NCBI GenBank assembly: GCA_023136985.1
Contig: JAGLQD010000455.1
Coordinates: forward strand, 1 to 9,059
Source: Candidatus Sabulitectum sp.
Lineage (GTDB): Bacteria; Fermentibacterota; Fermentibacteria; Fermentibacterales; JCC-6
DNA length: 9,059 nucleotides
Reading direction: 5' to 3'
Positions 6,750 to 9,059 of this stretch are shown here, in pieces. Each line of letters begins with the position of its first letter. Positions within the stretch are counted from its first letter, which is position 1. The notes under the pieces were generated by a model. The model saw only the letters and a list, made by a program, of their open reading frames with translations, had not been told where the DNA came from and did not search any database. The position numbers and the translations under genes were made by a program.

Positions 6750-7946
6750 ATGAGTGGATTTCTTGAAATAAAAGATAGTTGTACAGGATGCGGCATCTGT
6801 GTAAAAACCTGCCCCGTTAACGCTCTTTCCATCAATGATGTGAAGAGAGCAGTGGTGTCGGAAGACTGCACCCTTTGCAGCATATGCGTTGACTCGTGTC
6901 CTTTCGAATCTCTTGCTGTTCACCATTCATTCGGCGGGAACAAAGAGGAACTTGCAAAGTACTCGGGTATTCTTGTGTTGTGCGAAATGAGAAACGGGTC
7001 ACCTGACAGAAGCACCTTTGAACTCCTTGGAGAGGCCAGAAAGCTCTCTGCCGGTGAAAAAGAAGTTTCTGTTCTTGTTATAACGAATGACGCTTCTGAT
7101 GCAGCTGAGAAGTTGATTCAAGCAGGAGCGGATAAGGTTATCAAGGCAGTTCATGCCAGCTTTGAACATTTTTCAACTGAACCGTGGAACAGCGTTCTTA
7201 CCCATGTTATCAATGAAGATATGCCGGAGATTGTTCTTGCAGCGGCAACAACAACCGGTCGAGATGTAATGCCCCGTGTTTCCAAAAGCCTCGATACCGG
7301 TCTTACCGCAGACTGTACTGAACTAAGTATAGACCCGGACAGTGGAATGCTTATGCAGACCAGACCTGCGTTCGGCGGAAACATCATGGCTACTATTGTC
7401 TGTGATCGTACACGACCGCAGATGTCTACAGTTCGTCCCGGTGTTATGAAACCAATGGAACCGGATGCAGCCAGAACAGGAAAAATTGTTGATCTGGAAG
7501 TAACTGCAGAGATGATAAAGAACAGATCAAAAGTTCTTGAGTTTATTCCAACAGCAGGTGATGAGGTGGATATTACCGAGGCGGAGATCGTAATCTCCGG
7601 TGGACGCGGAATGAAGAACCCGGAGAATTTTGATCTGCTTCATGATCTTGCGCACCTTCTTGGCGGAACTGTCGGCGCCAGTCGTGCTGCTGTTGACAAC
7701 GGCTGGATCGAGTATCCCAGGCAGGTGGGGCAGACGGGTAAAACCGTTCAGCCGGTCACATATCTTGCAGTTGGTATTTCCGGAGCTGTACAGCACCGGG
7801 TGGGTATGCAGTCTTCAGATGTTATCTTCGCTGTGAATAAAGACAGGGACGCAAGTATTTTCGAGTTTTGTACTGAGGGTTTTGTAGGAGATCTGTTCGA
7901 AATTATTCCTGCTCTTGTGAAAGAGATAAAGAAGCGCAGAGGATAG
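6750..7946 (+). CDS. etfA: Electron transfer flavoprotein alpha subunit with N-terminal 2x[4Fe-4S] ferredoxin domain
   Basis: EtfA holds the FAD that shuttles electrons to the acyl-CoA dehydrogenase. The 398-residue protein is longer than the usual ~310-340 because of a ferredoxin-like N-terminus. Two Cys-x2-Cys-x2-Cys-x3-Cys-Pro motifs occur, at Cys11/14/17/21 and Cys40/43/46/50. The ETF-alpha domain then runs from about residue 72, with GRDVMPR (170-176), ISGGRGM (282-288), GASRAAVDNGW (309-319), the FAD-binding VGQTGK (326-331) and GISGAVQH (342-349), and a C-terminal VGDLFEIIP. ATG at 6750 follows GAGG by six bases and lies directly after etfB; an earlier in-frame start near 6711 would add residues inside etfB and was not used. 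The fused clusters resemble CarE and LctC of acetogens. They could receive or relay low-potential electrons; this role is inferred. Confidence 0.95.
   Translation: MSGFLEIKDSCTGCGICVKTCPVNALSINDVKRAVVSEDCTLCSICVDSCPFESLAVHHSFGGNKEELAKYSGILVLCEMRNGSPDRSTFELLGEARKLSAGEKEVSVLVITNDASDAAEKLIQAGADKVIKAVHASFEHFSTEPWNSVLTHVINEDMPEIVLAAATTTGRDVMPRVSKSLDTGLTADCTELSIDPDSGMLMQTRPAFGGNIMATIVCDRTRPQMSTVRPGVMKPMEPDAARTGKIVDLEVTAEMIKNRSKVLEFIPTAGDEVDITEAEIVISGGRGMKNPENFDLLHDLAHLLGGTVGASRAAVDNGWIEYPRQVGQTGKTVQPVTYLAVGISGAVQHRVGMQSSDVIFAVNKDRDASIFEFCTEGFVGDLFEIIPALVKEIKKRRG
7938..7943 (+). promoter_or_regulatory. Ribosome binding site for the TTG start of the PHP gene
   Basis: AGAGGA at 7938-7943, at the end of etfA, is nine bases before TTG at 7953. 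No ATG lies between it and the essential HVHS metal motif, and a GTG at 7971 lacks a comparable upstream site. Confidence 0.6.
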
Positions 7947-7952
7947 ATCGCT

Positions 7953-8924
7953 TTGATAAAGAAATCCCCTGTGGTATTTGAGGAGTACTCTGCCACAGGG
8001 GTTCTTCATGTTCACTCTACCAGATCGGATGGATACGGAGAGCCGGAAGAAATAATCCGGTCAGGTATTGCAGCCGGTCTGGATTACATCGCCTTTAACG
8101 ATCACAGAAACCTGAAGCTTATGGATGAAGGCTGGCACGGTAAATTCACTGGCAGCCTGATGTCAATTGTGGGAACAGAGCTGCAGCATACCGATCTAAA
8201 GAGTCATCTGCTGGTGTACGGCGTTAATAGTATAAAGCCCGTCGGTCATATTCTGGATCAGCTGGATCATGTTCTTTCAATGAATGGCATAGCTATAATC
8301 GCCCACCCGGTAGAGGTCAGGCCATTTATCCCCGGCTATGGAGAATACCCGTGGGGATTCGGAACAGATGTTCCTGTGAGCGGCATAGAGGGCTGGAACT
8401 GGATGAGCAACTGGAAGCGCAGGGTTAACATTTTCAACGGATTAAACAGCATCCATTTTCCTGATAAAAAAGTAAAGAGCCCCCGGGAAGAGGCTGTGAA
8501 TATGTGGTTTAAAACCGGAGGATGTCTTGTTGGCGGCGCTGATGCCCATGCACACAAAATATTCGGTAAAGAGGTATTCGGTTATCAGATGCTTTTTCAG
8601 AGAGTAAGAACTCACATCCTTCTTGATAAACCATTCAGAGAGCCTTCACAGTTCACTGAAGCCCTCAGGCATGGCAGATGCTTCATAAGCAATGCTATTG
8701 CCGGAGATGCCTCTGAGTACCGCTCTGCTGTGTACGATGGACAGTTGTACCTGAAACTTCCTGCATCGGGCAGGGTAGTATTGAGAGAGCAGGGGAAAAC
8801 TTCCGGTAGATCTGTTGATCTTGGTAAAGGTATTCACTGCGTTGGCCCGGTAGCTTTGCCTGTGTACATCGAAGTTCAAAGGGCAGGGCGAACCTGGATA
8901 GCAGAGGGTCGCAAGGGAATTTGA
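7953..8924 (+). CDS. PHP-domain metallohydrolase, substrate unknown (CehA/McbA-like)
   Basis: PHP proteins are metal-dependent phosphoesterases or related hydrolases with a distorted TIM-barrel active site. In this 323-residue cytosolic-looking protein (no signal peptide or membrane segment seen), the metal-ligand series is complete: His19 and His21 in HVHS, Asp26, Asp50-His51 in NDH, Glu76 in GTE, His85, His118 in AHP, and Asp197 and His199 in GADAHAH. A C-terminal region of about 65 residues after the barrel looks beta-rich and probably forms a small sandwich, as in some CehA/McbA-type proteins. It starts at TTG six bases after etfA, so it is likely co-transcribed. It is too short for a DNA polymerase PHP enzyme and lacks HisJ-specific context. 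I do not recognise a specific function. Confidence 0.85.
   Translation: MIKKSPVVFEEYSATGVLHVHSTRSDGYGEPEEIIRSGIAAGLDYIAFNDHRNLKLMDEGWHGKFTGSLMSIVGTELQHTDLKSHLLVYGVNSIKPVGHILDQLDHVLSMNGIAIIAHPVEVRPFIPGYGEYPWGFGTDVPVSGIEGWNWMSNWKRRVNIFNGLNSIHFPDKKVKSPREEAVNMWFKTGGCLVGGADAHAHKIFGKEVFGYQMLFQRVRTHILLDKPFREPSQFTEALRHGRCFISNAIAGDASEYRSAVYDGQLYLKLPASGRVVLREQGKTSGRSVDLGKGIHCVGPVALPVYIEVQRAGRTWIAEGRKGI
7966..8001 (+). promoter_or_regulatory. Perfect 9-bp inverted repeat at the start of the PHP gene
   Basis: CCCCTGTGG at 7966-7974 is the exact reverse complement of CCACAGGGG at 7993-8001. Two weak inner pairs leave a loop of about 14 bases. It lies 13 bases after the TTG start, within codons 5-17, and is followed by GTTCTTC. 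It could slow ribosomes, act as a weak terminator or attenuator after etfA, or bind a protein. It overlaps essential coding sequence, so it may partly reflect chance; no role is established. Confidence 0.55.
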
Positions 8925-8947
8925 CAAATATCAACCGTAATTAGCAT
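8919..8947 (+). promoter_or_regulatory. Possible promoter for the downstream secreted-protein gene
   Basis: TTGACA at 8921-8926 is a perfect -35 consensus, overlapping the PHP stop codon and embedded in the small palindrome ATTTGACAAAT (8919-8929). The best -10 candidate is TAGCAT at 8942-8947 with a 15-base spacer, a modest match with short spacing. The position fits a start of transcription just ahead of the ATG at 8971. This is a weak prediction. Confidence 0.3.
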
Positions 8948-8970
8948 CAGAACGAATAGATTGGGGAAAT

Positions 8971-9059
8971 ATGAGAATCAGGTTTTTCTTTCTATTGTCA
9001 ATAACGGCCTTTGTGTATGCCTCTCCGCTGGACACTGCCTATGATCTTCTTGATGCTGT
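8971..9059 (+). CDS. Secreted or envelope protein, N-terminus only (3' end cut by window edge)
   Basis: Only 29 complete codons are visible, so the family cannot be named. The N-terminus is a typical Sec signal peptide: a short basic start (MRIR), a hydrophobic core of about 11 residues (FFFLLSITAFV), and a likely signal peptidase I site after VYA, at residue 17, before SPLDTAYDLLDA. There is no Cys at the cleavage site, so it is not a lipoprotein. ATG at 8971 follows TTGGGGAA (8961-8968), a reasonable ribosome binding site. The gene stands 46 bases after the PHP gene, a wider gap than most in the window, with a possible promoter in it. It may therefore belong to a different transcription unit from the metabolic genes. 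Confidence 0.7.
   Translation, partial: MRIRFFFLLSITAFVYASPLDTAYDLLDA

Noticed and set aside
1..9059. Mobile elements, CRISPR arrays, toxin-antitoxin or defence genes
   Set aside because: No transposase or nuclease motifs other than RNase III, no repeated spacers, no terminal repeats and no compositional break were seen. All frames are accounted for by metabolic genes, one PHP hydrolase and one secreted protein.

Overview
The window is a compact, entirely plus-strand block of bacterial housekeeping metabolism. It holds nine genes that are complete here plus a 5'-truncated gene at the left edge and a 3'-truncated gene at the right edge. Almost every junction is an overlap or a gap of a few bases, so most of it probably forms one operon or two nested ones. 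There are no tRNA or rRNA genes, CRISPR arrays, insertion sequences or phage genes. The longest non-coding stretch is the 84 bases between acpP and fabF.

Region 1 (1-4818) is a type II fatty-acid and phospholipid cluster: plsX (3' part), fabH, fabG, acpP, fabF, then rnc (RNase III). This order is widespread in bacteria, but the usual fabD between fabH and fabG is missing. The catalytic residues of all the enzymes are intact. A strong hairpin lies between acpP and fabF. A second hairpin lies over the first codons of rnc, whose frame has no ATG or GTG start and probably begins at a CTG overlapping the fabF stop.

Region 2 (4799-7946) encodes an acyl-CoA dehydrogenase followed by both electron-transfer-flavoprotein subunits. 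EtfA carries an N-terminal domain with two 4Fe-4S motifs, and EtfB carries a DGDTAQTGP motif of the kind seen in flavin-based electron-bifurcating ETFs. The set resembles the layout of bifurcating acyl-CoA dehydrogenase/ETF complexes such as caffeyl-CoA reductase CarCDE. It is translationally joined to rnc by a 20-base overlap.

Region 3 (7953-9059) has a PHP-domain metallohydrolase of unknown substrate, with a TTG start and a perfect 9-bp inverted repeat in its first codons. It is followed by the start of a secreted protein with a clear signal peptide, possibly under its own promoter.

The organism is a bacterium. A ferredoxin-fused, bifurcating-type ETF suggests an anaerobe, but the phylum cannot be fixed from this sequence alone. 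Use of TTG, GTG and probably CTG starts is notable. Working together, the left half makes acyl-ACP and passes it to phospholipid synthesis, while the middle module interconverts acyl-CoA and enoyl-CoA with ETF as electron partner. Nothing here looks like a wholly new system. The most interesting points are the physical union of fatty-acid synthesis with a putative bifurcating acyl-CoA dehydrogenase, and the rnc leader.
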